Positions 7,870 to 15,347 of a DNA stretch of 22,343 nt are shown one piece after another (positions within the stretch are counted from its first letter, which is position 1; the number at the start of each line of letters is the position of its first letter). The position numbers and the translations under genes were made by a program. A model generated the notes under the pieces. It was not told where the DNA came from, did no database searches, and saw only the letters and a program-made list of their open reading frames with translations. The stretch comes from a virus, in the IMG/VR virus record IMGVR_UViG_3300013123_001011, positions 1 to 22,343 of that record. One strand, given 5' to 3'.

Positions 7870-8178
7870 CTACCCACGCACCGCAAACAGACCGCGCAAT
7901 ATTTCCCGGCACACGCGCAAAGCCGCGGTGAGCGGCGTCTTCTTGGCATCCACGATCTGCACGGCATCCAGCAGCACGTCCTGCGCCACCTCGGACAGGC
8001 CGGTCTGTCGTTTGGCGACTTCCTGCTTCACGTCGGTGTGCTGGAGTTGCTCGACCACATCGACCACCGTTGCCAATGCTTCGGCATTCGCCCGCCCCCA
8101 GGCGGTGAGTTTTACCACCGCCACCACGCCGACCAGCACGGTCAGGATCGTGTCGAGATTCTGAAGAATCACCATCAT
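7870..8178 (-). CDS. Single-TM small protein, holin candidate
   Basis: The 102-residue protein has one N-terminal hydrophobic segment (about 10-28, LDTILTVLVGVVAVVKLTAW) followed by an amphipathic cytosol-type domain (VVDVVEQLQHTDVKQEVAKR and onward). Size and topology fit single-TM phage holins, but no diagnostic motif is present. It overlaps the amidase stop codon by ATGA and has a G-rich site (AAGGGGGG) ahead, so amidase and this protein are co-translated, typical of an endolysin-holin pair. The stop codon abuts the spike start. Two adjacent ATG codons make the start uncertain by one residue. Confidence 0.5.
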   Translation of the reverse strand: MMVILQNLDTILTVLVGVVAVVKLTAWGRANAEALATVVDVVEQLQHTDVKQEVAKRQTGLSEVAQDVLLDAVQIVDAKKTPLTAALRVCREILRGLFAVRG

Positions 8179-8786
8179 GCCCCCCCTTTCTTGTTGAAGA
8201 CATCCTCAATGCCATCGGCAATAGCCTGGGCAAACTGCTGGCGCACGGTGCGCTCCTTTAGCCACGCTTCCTCCTGGCTGTTCGAGATGAACGCCAGCTC
8301 GATGAGGATGGCGGGCATGTGCGTCTTCTTCAGCACGGCAAAGCGTCCGGGCTTCGCGCCGCGATTGGTCAGCGGATACCGTCGCCCCTGTACCCAGGCG
8401 CCCTTGCCACCGGCCAACTGTTCACCGATCCGGTGGAGGACGGCGTCCGCCACCACCTGTGCGGTGCCGCTCCCGCCGTACCAAACTTCCACGCCATGCG
8501 CCTGCGGGGAGGTGGCGGCATTGCAGTGGATCGACACAAACAACTCGGCGTGTTCCGTGTTGGCGGCGGCAATCGCCTCGTTCAGGTTCTCGGTGTCGCG
8601 CTCGGCGATGAGGGTGACGCCCAGCGCGTAGTAGCCTTTTTCACGGAGCAGATGCGCCAGGCGCTTGGCAAGGTCGAATGTCACCGAATTCTCCGTCAGC
8701 CCGGTAGGGCCAATAGCGCCGGGATCAAGCTGGCCGGTGACGCCTTCCCCGTGCCCCGGATCGATATAGATGCGTGGTTCTAGCAT
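8175..8786 (-). CDS. N-acetylmuramoyl-L-alanine amidase (Amidase_3)
   Basis: The 203-residue enzyme has the zinc amidase signatures of the Amidase_3/CwlV family: DPGHG (9-13, zinc His12), Glu32 in TENSVTFDLA, SIHCNA (85-90, zinc His87) and the catalytic Glu163 in ILIELAFISN. It cleaves the amide bond between N-acetylmuramic acid and the stem peptide. There is no signal peptide and no separate wall-binding domain. It lies between the sheath/zinc-ribbon genes and the spike, coupled to a single-TM protein. It is therefore either the endolysin or a tail-associated hydrolase, with endolysin favoured by the TM partner. All catalytic residues are present. Confidence 0.9.
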   Translation of the reverse strand: MLEPRIYIDPGHGEGVTGQLDPGAIGPTGLTENSVTFDLAKRLAHLLREKGYYALGVTLIAERDTENLNEAIAAANTEHAELFVSIHCNAATSPQAHGVEVWYGGSGTAQVVADAVLHRIGEQLAGGKGAWVQGRRYPLTNRGAKPGRFAVLKKTHMPAILIELAFISNSQEEAWLKERTVRQQFAQAIADGIEDVFNKKGGA

Positions 8787-8787
8787 G

Positions 8788-8940
8788 TTACCGTCCTCCC
8801 TTGCCGAGAATGCGGGAGAGCTTCATCCCGCATGTCGGGCAGACGCCCTGCACGCTGAGTGAACCGTTCTTCAGCGTCGCGTAGCGCGAGTCTTTGACCT
8901 CGCGTTCGCACTTGCACTTCAGACAATAGGCGGTTGCCAT
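8788..8940 (-). CDS. 50-residue zinc-ribbon protein (DUF5679-like)
   Basis: ATG at 8940 opens a 50-codon reading frame ending TAA at 8788. The product begins MATAYCLKCKCE, continues through a segment with TLKNGSLSVQG, and has VCPTCGMKLSRI near the end. Two Cys pairs (CLKC and CPTC) form a zinc ribbon, and the spacing with a central NG turn matches DUF5679. A strong GGAGGTGAC site lies 3 bp ahead. It is packed between the sheath stop (12 bp away) and the amidase start (1 bp away). Function is unknown. It may be a small nucleic-acid or protein-binding accessory factor. Confidence 0.78.
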   Translation of the reverse strand: MATAYCLKCKCEREVKDSRYATLKNGSLSVQGVCPTCGMKLSRILGKGGR

Positions 8941-8952
8941 CTGTCACCTCCA

Positions 8953-10482
8953 TTACAGTATTTCGTTGAAGTCACCGCCGGTGGCGGTCAGAATGAAATT
9001 GAGTTCGATGAACTCGGCGGTCTTCGTGGGTTTCACGAAGACGCGGCAGAGCAGTTCGTTGCGGTCGATGACCGCCGGGGTATTCGTTTCCTCGTCGCAC
9101 TGCACGGCGAAGTCGTAGAGTCCCCCGTGATCCTTGATGTCCTGCAAGAACGGGGTGACCAGCCGGATGAGTGCCCGCCAGGTGATGGGCAGATTCGGCT
9201 CGAACACCACGAACTGCGAGGATTTGGCCACCGCGTTTTCGATGTGCATCATCAGCCGCCGCACGTTGATGCGGTCGGTGGCCGACGGCTGTGACTGCAG
9301 CGTTTTCTGCCCCCACAGACAGATGCCGGCATCGGGCAAGGCGGCGACGCAGTTGATACCCTCCGGGTACAGGACATCCCGCTCCGAGCGGTTCGTCACG
9401 TAGCCGAGGCCCAACACGTTGCGAATACGCCCGCGGCTGATACCTGCCGGCGCCGCCCAGACCGCCGCCGCTTGATCGGAACGCGCGATGCAGCCCGCGA
9501 TGGCTCCGGTCGGCGGTACGTCCTTGTTGGCACTCGTCAGCGGATCACTGATGCGCAGCCACGGGTAGTAGAGCGCGCCATACGACGACTCGAAGGCGGC
9601 ATGGCTGTACGCCCCGGCGCCTTTGCGGAACTCCAGCGCCTCCTGCGGGGTCACGCCATACGGCGCATCCGCCAGGAAAAGCAGGTCTTTGCGGTGCTCC
9701 GCGTAGCCCAACCCGGCGATGATGACCTCCGGCGTGGTAACCCCCGGCACGCAGAGCAGGTTGAGCGCCTCCACGCGGTCAAAGGCATACAGCCCGGTAT
9801 GCGCGCCCGGATCGCCGATATAATCCTGGTCGGTCAGCCCGGTCAAGCCATCGTCGCCACCCGCCAGCACGAATGAGCCGGTCGCCGGACGATTGGTAGG
9901 AACGGCAGACGCGCTCTGCTGATCCGTCATGGTGAGATACACCGAGCGGCCATTCACCGCCAGTTCGACATAGTTCGCCGCCGTTTCGATCATGCTGAGA
10001 TCGGTAAACACCTCGACGATGTTGCCGTTCTCCTTGATGACGAGCGTGAACTCGGTGTCCGGGTTACGGGTGCCGTCCTGCACGGTGACTGAGAGCCGTC
10101 GCCCCCAACTGCCGGGTGTGACCGCGTCCACCTGCAACGTGTTGGCCGGGGCCGCATGTCGGTCTTTCAGCATGACGGTAGCGGCAGTCGCGGTGACCGT
10201 CGCCGGGTCGGTGGGATCGGTGGCATGCGCGATGCGCGTCACCCAGAGCACGCCCCCGCCATTGTCGAAGAAGGCGCGCGCGGCATAGGCGAGATAGCCC
10301 GCCGCCAGATACCCGCCGAAGGCGCGCAAGAACTGCTCCCAGCTCGTCACCAGCGTCGGCTCGTGAATGGGGCCTTTCTCGGCGATGCCGATCATGCCGC
10401 AGGCGCTGGTGGAGAGCTGTTTCACGTAAAAGGAAAAGTCGGTTTCGCGGGGGTAAATCCCCGGCGAGAGATAACTTGGCAT
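8953..10482 (-). CDS. Contractile tail sheath protein
   Basis: The 509-residue protein begins MPSYLSPGIYPRETDFS and carries the sheath N-terminal signature GMIGIAEKGPIHEPTLVTS. Further on are YAARAFFDNGGGVLWVTRIA (about 66-85) and the central region around YSHAAFESSYGALYYPWL, expected of the sheath subtilisin-like core. The C-terminus contains RRLMMHIENAVAKSSQFVVFEPN and FTAEFIEL-type strands, typical of the C-terminal sheath domain. It forms the contractile outer tube. AAGGAGG directly precedes its ATG, and the upstream gene stop abuts it. Unusually, no tail tube gene follows: the next genes are a zinc ribbon and an amidase. Confidence 0.93.
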   Translation of the reverse strand: MPSYLSPGIYPRETDFSFYVKQLSTSACGMIGIAEKGPIHEPTLVTSWEQFLRAFGGYLAAGYLAYAARAFFDNGGGVLWVTRIAHATDPTDPATVTATAATVMLKDRHAAPANTLQVDAVTPGSWGRRLSVTVQDGTRNPDTEFTLVIKENGNIVEVFTDLSMIETAANYVELAVNGRSVYLTMTDQQSASAVPTNRPATGSFVLAGGDDGLTGLTDQDYIGDPGAHTGLYAFDRVEALNLLCVPGVTTPEVIIAGLGYAEHRKDLLFLADAPYGVTPQEALEFRKGAGAYSHAAFESSYGALYYPWLRISDPLTSANKDVPPTGAIAGCIARSDQAAAVWAAPAGISRGRIRNVLGLGYVTNRSERDVLYPEGINCVAALPDAGICLWGQKTLQSQPSATDRINVRRLMMHIENAVAKSSQFVVFEPNLPITWRALIRLVTPFLQDIKDHGGLYDFAVQCDEETNTPAVIDRNELLCRVFVKPTKTAEFIELNFILTATGGDFNEIL

Positions 10483-10719
10483 TTAGCCCTCCTTCCGCTT
10501 GCCGGCTTTGCTGGCCACGGCATCGTCATCGGATAAGCCGGGGAGCGCGGCGGTGGCCTGCTGCAGGCGGATGAATCCACGGCGTGCTGCCCGGCGCATC
10601 TCCTCAGACACCTCGGCGTCCCTGATCTGCAGGCGTCCACGCGGCGGCAGGTGCATCCCGACGCCACTGGTCATCTGCAGCGTCAGTGGCTGAAATAAGG
10701 TGTTGGTAATCTCGATCAT
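10483..10719 (-). CDS. Small structural-operon protein, unknown
   Basis: The 78-residue product has three short strands (IEITNTLFQPLTLQM; a Pro/Gly turn PPRGRLQI) and a helix with SEEMRRAARRGF, then a polar Ser/Lys tail. It overlaps the tail terminator gene by ATGA and abuts the sheath gene, so it is expressed with them. Its first 50 residues resemble in pattern the 88-residue protein at 13936-14202 (I-x-N, a Leu-rich strand, Gly/Pro turn, then S-x-x-M helix). I do not recognise a named family. A small connector or assembly factor is possible. Confidence 0.65.
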   Translation of the reverse strand: MIEITNTLFQPLTLQMTSGVGMHLPPRGRLQIRDAEVSEEMRRAARRGFIRLQQATAALPGLSDDDAVASKAGKRKEG

Positions 10720-11255
10720 TCGGTTCCTTTCATAGCCAGCTCAATGCGGACGGCGCCGATCAGTCGGCCAGATACCGATGCCAGCGGCACGTCATCGCCC
10801 ACCGGACAATCCTCAATGCGGAGACGCCCCGACGCCTGGCGCAGATTGGACAGGTTCACGCGGCGCAGCCCACCCAGCGGGGTGAGTTCCGTCAGCGGCA
10901 GCCCACCGATACCGTCTACTGCCAGCACCGGATAGCGCTGGTAGAGCACTGCCACTTTGCTGGTAAACACGAGCAACTCCCGCTCCGTGCCGACTGAGAC
11001 CACCAGGTCGAAATCCAGGTGATAGAGCCGTGGATACGCGCCGCCGGTGCAGGTCATGGTCTCCCGGTCATTCGCTATCCAGTGTGCCAGCGTGCGGCGT
11101 CGCGCATCCTCGATCAGCGTCGGCCCCTGCACCAGCAGCGCCGGCACCTTGGGGGCTTCAAACACATCGTCAGCCGCCACCAGCATCGCGTCGGAATCAA
11201 TCTCCGCTTTCAACAGGCGGATGAGCGCTTCTGTGGCCAGGCGAATCGTCTCCAT
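10716..11255 (-). CDS. Putative tail terminator/completion protein
   Basis: The 179-residue protein has alternating helices and strands: an N-terminal helix (RLATEALIRLLKAEI), then VPALLVQGPTLIEDARRRTL, a strand-rich core (YHLDFDLVVSV, ELLVFTSKVAVLYQRYP) and C-terminal strands LIGAVRIELAMKG. The pattern fits tail terminator (gpU-like) proteins, and the position immediately before the sheath gene, after head-closure genes, fits that role. It starts 1 bp after the methyltransferase stop behind GGAGGGTGA and overlaps the next gene by ATGA. The family call is from pattern and synteny. Confidence 0.62.
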   Translation of the reverse strand: METIRLATEALIRLLKAEIDSDAMLVAADDVFEAPKVPALLVQGPTLIEDARRRTLAHWIANDRETMTCTGGAYPRLYHLDFDLVVSVGTERELLVFTSKVAVLYQRYPVLAVDGIGGLPLTELTPLGGLRRVNLSNLRQASGRLRIEDCPVGDDVPLASVSGRLIGAVRIELAMKGTE

Positions 11256-11256
11256 C

Positions 11257-12663
11257 TCACCCTCCGCAGACCTTCACGATGCGCCGACCCAGCCATTCCA
11301 TCACGTTGACGCACACGGCGTTGCCCAACTGGTGGTAGCGTTTGGCATCAGACTGGCCCTCGGTCCAGCCATCCGGGAAGCCTTGTAAGCGTTCGCATTC
11401 CAGCGGGGTGAGACGGCGCACGATAAAGCCGGTCTCGTCTCCCTCGGCGATGGCCACCTGCCCGCCGCCGTTGGCACGGCTCTCAGCATGATTCATGGCA
11501 CGCAACGTCGGCGCCAGGGCATCGACATCCCGTCCATCATCTTTGCCGCTGAACGCCAGCAGCACCGGAGCGGCGTCGCCTTTGCCGGATTCCCCGGCCT
11601 GTGCAGTCAGGCAGGGGACAATGCTGTCCGGTTCCCCACGGCCATTCCTGGCGTAACGCGGCTGAAAGACCAGCGGCAATCCCCGACCGGAGCCGTCCTC
11701 ACTGGAGTCATGGCGGGCAGTCAACGCGTGGGTGACGACGATGTTCTGGCATTCGTCACCACTCGGCCCGCCGGTGCCTTTGGCCCACTTCGCGCAGACC
11801 GTCCCGGCAACCGTATCCGGTTCACAAATCACCGGCTGATAGTTGAGCGACCATCCCCCCGAGGGTTTCGCCTGCAGCGTTTGTGTCACATCGCCGGTCT
11901 CGTTGAGATTCCGGGCGTCGAAGGCGACAAGCTGCCCGGCCTGCGCTTTGTTGTCATCGGGCCGAGCGACGCCGGTGGTCAGCGTGCCGCAGACCAGGAA
12001 CGCTACCTCGGTGCGCTCGTTGCCTGTGCGACTGACGCCAGCGCCGCTTGCAGTACGGGTGGGAGTGACCGGCCCCGTTTCTCGGCACGCCGCAGGATGC
12101 CAGCACACGCCTTCGGGGTCAAAGAGTATTTCGCCGCCACGCTGGGCTCCAAAATCCGCGACAGTGAACACTCGGCGCCGCCGCTGCGCCACTCCAAAGT
12201 ACTGCGCGTTAAGTACTGCCCAGGCGATATCCTGCGCCCCGCATTCTTCCAGCGCCAACAGGGCTGCGGTGAAGTCACCTCCACCGTTGCTACTGAGCGC
12301 CCCTGGTACGTTCTCCCAGACAGCGAGAGCAGGCTGAAGTTCATCAATAACTCGGATTGCTTCGAAGAAGAGACCGCTGCGCGCATCCGCAAACCCTTTC
12401 TGTTTCCCGGCAAGGCTCAACCCCTGACAGGGGGAACCGAAGAAGATGACATCGACCGGCGGGAGATTATGGGCACCGACATGGCGCACATCGTCATGGA
12501 GTGGCAGACCGGGAAAGTGCCGAGTCAGCACCTGCCGGCAAGACGGGTCGATCTCCACCGCCCAGCGACACACCATCCCCGCCTGTTGCAAACCCAGCAC
12601 CCCGCCACCGATGCCACTGAACAAATCACCAAAGGTAAGTCTCCGACCACTGCATTTCACCAT
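11257..12663 (-). CDS. DNA (cytosine-5) methyltransferase
   Basis: The 468-residue enzyme has all main C5 methyltransferase motifs. Motif I is DLFSGIGGG (13-21, AdoMet binding) and motif IV is FGSPCQG with nucleophile Cys79. Motif VI is ENVPG (117-121), motif VIII is QRRRRVF, and motifs IX/X are RLTPLECERLQGFPDGW and QLGNAV near the C-terminus. The 220-residue stretch between VIII and IX is the target recognition region and is long and Gly/Asp-rich, so specificity cannot be read. It sits inside the neck/tail operon, 2 bp after a neck gene and 1 bp before the terminator gene. No partner endonuclease is seen, so it is an orphan methylase, probably for restriction evasion. Confidence 0.95.
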   Translation of the reverse strand: MVKCSGRRLTFGDLFSGIGGGVLGLQQAGMVCRWAVEIDPSCRQVLTRHFPGLPLHDDVRHVGAHNLPPVDVIFFGSPCQGLSLAGKQKGFADARSGLFFEAIRVIDELQPALAVWENVPGALSSNGGGDFTAALLALEECGAQDIAWAVLNAQYFGVAQRRRRVFTVADFGAQRGGEILFDPEGVCWHPAACRETGPVTPTRTASGAGVSRTGNERTEVAFLVCGTLTTGVARPDDNKAQAGQLVAFDARNLNETGDVTQTLQAKPSGGWSLNYQPVICEPDTVAGTVCAKWAKGTGGPSGDECQNIVVTHALTARHDSSEDGSGRGLPLVFQPRYARNGRGEPDSIVPCLTAQAGESGKGDAAPVLLAFSGKDDGRDVDALAPTLRAMNHAESRANGGGQVAIAEGDETGFIVRRLTPLECERLQGFPDGWTEGQSDAKRYHQLGNAVCVNVMEWLGRRIVKVCGG

Positions 12664-12665
12664 GC

Positions 12666-13157
12666 TTACTCCATGAGCGCCGTGCGGAGCGCCTCGCGAT
12701 ACAAGTCCAGAATCTCATCCCGGTACTGCACCATCACCGGATGCAGAAACGGACGGGGTGGGATGATCACCGTCGTGCCATTGGGCATGGGAATGGTGGC
12801 CCCGTACTCCATGACCGCCCCGATATTGGCCACCGATTCCCCGTCCCGATACGTGGTCGTCCGCAGCAGACCGATGAAGGCCCGATCCCGCAGGATGCGA
12901 TGGGTGATCGCATGCATGAGGAAGCCGGTGTCGATGAGCGCCTTGCTCGACCCTTTCCGTGCGATGGTGGAATCCGCCAGTTTCGCGAAGGGCTGACCAC
13001 CCGGCGCCTGGCTGCGAATGCCGCGCTGGATCTCCCGCACCAGCAGGATGGCGGCTTTCACCGTAGCCTGCTGTACGGCCCGTTGCAGGCGCGCGCCGGG
13101 CTGTGCAGCCAGCAACCGTTTCACTTTCTCCCAATCGCCAAAGCGCTCAACACCCAT
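12666..13157 (-). CDS. Neck/tail-completion protein (HK97 gp10 or virion-morphogenesis type)
   Basis: The product from ATG at 13157 is about 163 residues, MGVERFGDWEKVKRLLA and onward. It has an N-terminal helix pair, a conserved-looking PGGQPFAKLADSTIARKG region, LIDTGFLMHAITHRI and a terminal PPRPFLHPVMVQYRDEILDLYREAL. The core S/T-I-x-x-K-x-x-x-x-L-I-D-T-G-x-L is typical of gp10-like and virion-morphogenesis neck proteins. The start is uncertain: a GTG at 13214 would add 19 residues, but that extension reads as non-coding antisense of the upstream gene. With ATG 13157 the overlap with the upstream gene is 11 bp. Neither start has a strong ribosome site. Confidence 0.72.
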   Translation of the reverse strand: MGVERFGDWEKVKRLLAAQPGARLQRAVQQATVKAAILLVREIQRGIRSQAPGGQPFAKLADSTIARKGSSKALIDTGFLMHAITHRILRDRAFIGLLRTTTYRDGESVANIGAVMEYGATIPMPNGTTVIIPPRPFLHPVMVQYRDEILDLYREALRTALME

Positions 13158-13512
13158 GGAGACGTACCAATGACACCACCTGGTGGGTGACCACCCCGAA
13201 CCAACGCTCTTCACGGATCGCCTGCACGCGATACGTCATGCCATCGATCACCAGCCGATCCTGCGCCCGCACCTCGGCCTCGGGTAACACGTTGGCCGTG
13301 CCGTCGATCTTCTGCGACAACTCCTCGGGCGGGGTTGGGACACATTCCACCGGGATGGTGCCCACCGGCGCATACTCGGCCTCATCAGCCCCATACAGTC
13401 GTTCACCGGGCACCGCCCGCGAGAGCACCGCCTGTTGCCCGGCAGCCAGGATGATCGCCCGGATATCGGCCACCGCCTGTGCGCGTTCCGCCTCGGTCGC
13501 CAGCGTCATCAT
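13147..13512 (-). CDS. Head closure/connector protein
   Basis: The 121-residue protein has an N-terminal helix (ADIRAIILAAGQQAVLSRAVPGE), a loop, then a beta-barrel-type C-terminus (EVRAQDRLVIDGMTYRVQAIREERWFGVVTHQVVSLVRL). The phrase DRLVIDGMTYRV followed by a long strand to VVSLVRL is typical of head-tail stopper/closure proteins (SPP1 gp16 type). It lies between the adaptor and the gp10-like gene, matching connector order. Overlaps with both neighbours show coupled translation. The fold is assigned from pattern, and no named family is certain. Confidence 0.65.
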   Translation of the reverse strand: MMTLATEAERAQAVADIRAIILAAGQQAVLSRAVPGERLYGADEAEYAPVGTIPVECVPTPPEELSQKIDGTANVLPEAEVRAQDRLVIDGMTYRVQAIREERWFGVVTHQVVSLVRLHGC

Positions 13513-13949
13513 TCGATCACCTCGCTGCCAGCCTCATAGATCACCGGCTGAATGCGCGGTGGGGTGATGAAGAAATCACCCCCGGACAGATCCGTCACGT
13601 GTTGCCGGTAGCGGGCCAGCACGTCCGCTTCCATCTCGGCCCAGTATTTCGCCTGATTGGTGCGCTCGATGCGCTTGTCACCCGAGGAGACATTGACCGC
13701 GTTCGCGGTCTTGCCGCGCATGATGCCGCAGGCAAAGCTCTCGGCCAGCAGCAGCAGCATCTCGGCTACCAGGCCCTCTGGGGCCGGGACGATCTCCCCG
13801 TTGATCGGCAAGAGGGCAGCGCCCGTGTCCTGCCGCACGGGGTAAATCGCCCGCGTCAGACATCGCTCCAACGCGGTATCGCTGAATAACACCGCCTCGG
13901 TGTCGCCCATATCCTGCCGCATGGCTGCGAGTAAATCAGCGCGCGTCAT
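13509..13949 (-). CDS. Head-tail adaptor (connector) protein
   Basis: Starting at ATG 13949 the product is 146 residues, MTRADLLAAMRQDMGD and onward. It is largely helical: LFSDTALERCLTRAIYPVRQD, AEMLLLLAESFACGIMRGKTA and an Asp/Gly-rich turn, ending in ARYRQHVTD. The SDTALERCLTRA-type opening helix is typical of gp15/gp6-type adaptors that bind the portal. An upstream extension in the same frame is Arg-rich antisense sequence and was rejected. The start overlaps the preceding gene by 14 bp and the stop overlaps the closure gene by 4 bp. The ring-forming adaptor role is from synteny and helical layout. Confidence 0.66.
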   Translation of the reverse strand: MTRADLLAAMRQDMGDTEAVLFSDTALERCLTRAIYPVRQDTGAALLPINGEIVPAPEGLVAEMLLLLAESFACGIMRGKTANAVNVSSGDKRIERTNQAKYWAEMEADVLARYRQHVTDLSGGDFFITPPRIQPVIYEAGSEVIE

Positions 13950-14202
13950 CGCCCGCCTCCGTCGCCTTCGTCGCTGCCTTGCCGGACTTCTTCTCCTCGG
14001 CAGCGGGCTTACTCGGTACCGCGACCGGAGGAGCTGGGGGCGCTGGATCATGCGCGACGACTTCCAGCGCCCGCTCCTCCAGTAGCGACAGCATCTGCGG
14101 AGAGAGGGTCTCCACAATCGCTATCTGCCCGGAGTCGAGCCGCTGCCCGGCATCCGGGATGTGCAGCACGGAGGGACGGATATTGCGAATGGTGTAACTC
14201 AT
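13936..14202 (-). CDS. Small head-operon protein with Ala/Lys-rich tail, unknown
   Basis: The 88-residue product has a short folded part (IRNIRPSVLHIPDAGQRL and SPQMLSLLEERALEVV, residues 5-50), then a Pro-Ala stretch (DPAPPAPPVAVPSKP) and a Lys/Ala/Asp-rich disordered end. It is coupled to the adaptor gene (14-bp overlap) and follows the capsid gene by 9 bp behind GGGAGA. It resembles in pattern the 78-residue protein before the sheath, suggesting related mini-proteins placed at two module boundaries. The role is unknown. A capsid-connector linker is possible. Confidence 0.65.
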   Translation of the reverse strand: MSYTIRNIRPSVLHIPDAGQRLDSGQIAIVETLSPQMLSLLEERALEVVAHDPAPPAPPVAVPSKPAAEEKKSGKAATKATEAGDDAR

Positions 14203-14211
14203 GACTCTCCC

Positions 14212-15330
14212 TTATCCGGCGGTCACGGTGACCGTCTTCGTCGCGGTGGCCGTCTGCCCGGCCTTGTCGGTGGCGACCAGCGTGATGCGATAGTTGCCCG
14301 CCAACGCGTAGGTGTGCTCGTAGCTCTGGCCCGCGGTCACACCATCGGTTACCTCGTCATCGCCCCAGAGCAGCAAGAGATTAGCGAGCCCCGTATCCCC
14401 ATCGGTGGCACTCGGCACCACGGAGACCAGCAGGTTCGTCGTGGACGGCGTGCTCAAACCGACCGTCGGCGGGTTGTTGACGCCGCGCAGCTTGATCTTC
14501 ACCAGGATGTCCGGGCGCAGGATGCCTTGGCCGAGTTCCGACCAGACCAGCCAGCCGGTTTTGAACCGCTCCTTGCGGTCGATGGCCTCGGTTTTCAGCG
14601 TCTCACGGATCGGCATTTTGCCGACTTCCTCCTCCGGGAGGATAAGCACTTCGTTCAGCGCCGCGGACGCGGTGAGCAGGATGCCGCCGGTGCCGTAGTT
14701 CTTGATCACGCCCTTGGTGCGCAACTCCAGTTGCGTCTGCGGGTCGAGATCCCAGCCGCGCAGGTCGTTGAAACGGCGCCCACGCATGACGATGTATTTG
14801 GCGGACAACTCCAGGTCTTCCAATATGGAGATGGCCTCGTTCAGCGCCGCCTCGGTGATGACGCTGCCCGCCACCTCAATGGTGTTGGCACTCGGCACTG
14901 CCGCGGACACCACGTTGATGCTGCGCTTGTCGATCTCCTTACGGATTTCATCGGCGGCGGCCTGCTGGATATCCATCAGCGTGCCGATGTTGCCGTTCTT
15001 CAAGACTGACACGTCCACCATCGGGTTCGAGTGGATGCGGTTGGTGCCGAATTCCACTTCGTCCTGGCCGAGTTGCTGCTCGCGGATTTCGCCTTCGGTG
15101 GAAATCCAGTAGGCTTTCACGCGCGGCTTCTTCTGATAGAGCGGGCGCTCCCCCTTCGGCAGCGTGTGCTGGGTCAGGAGCAGCGAGGAGATTTCCTTGC
15201 GGGCAATCTCCTGCTCGATGGGCGCGGCGATAGCGGCTGCCAGCGCGCGCATCCCTTCCGGGGATTCCAGCGCCTGGCTCATCAACTGCGCCATCTTCGC
15301 CATATACGCTTGATTCATGGTCGTTTTCAT
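14212..15330 (-). CDS. Major capsid protein with C-terminal PKD/Ig-like domain
   Basis: The 372-residue protein has two parts. Residues 1-282 have the layout of a HK97-fold major capsid protein: a helical N-terminus, NPMVDVSVLKNGNIGTLMDIQQA (about 102-124), DEIRKEIDKRSINVVSAA, the LSAKYIVMRGRRFNDLRGW core and a strand-rich end (LVKIKLRGV). Residues 284-372 carry a PKD-type fold: NPPTVGLS, LLLWGDD (318-325), EHTYALAGNYRITLVATDKAG and TKTVTVTAG. The second part would project as an Ig-like knob on every subunit. AAAGGAG lies about 12 bp ahead of ATG. It follows the probable decoration gene. Identity as capsid rests on position and pattern. Confidence 0.82.
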   Translation of the reverse strand: MKTTMNQAYMAKMAQLMSQALESPEGMRALAAAIAAPIEQEIARKEISSLLLTQHTLPKGERPLYQKKPRVKAYWISTEGEIREQQLGQDEVEFGTNRIHSNPMVDVSVLKNGNIGTLMDIQQAAADEIRKEIDKRSINVVSAAVPSANTIEVAGSVITEAALNEAISILEDLELSAKYIVMRGRRFNDLRGWDLDPQTQLELRTKGVIKNYGTGGILLTASAALNEVLILPEEEVGKMPIRETLKTEAIDRKERFKTGWLVWSELGQGILRPDILVKIKLRGVNNPPTVGLSTPSTTNLLVSVVPSATDGDTGLANLLLLWGDDEVTDGVTAGQSYEHTYALAGNYRITLVATDKAGQTATATKTVTVTAG

Positions 15331-15347
15331 GACTCGTGTGATCTCCT

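Noticed and set aside
4789-8631. Long plus-strand frames (4789-6327 and 6724-8631) antisense to baseplate, PAAR and amidase genes
   Set aside because: Both are antisense to genes with strong family motifs, have no ribosome site of their own and show shadow composition.
11488-12996. 502-residue plus-strand frame antisense to the C5 methyltransferase
   Set aside because: The minus-strand gene has all methylase motifs. The plus frame has none and overlaps two genes.
13950-14117. Longer N-terminus for the adaptor gene (to 14117)
   Set aside because: The extra residues are Arg-rich antisense of the neighbouring gene. ATG 13949 gives a normal adaptor length.
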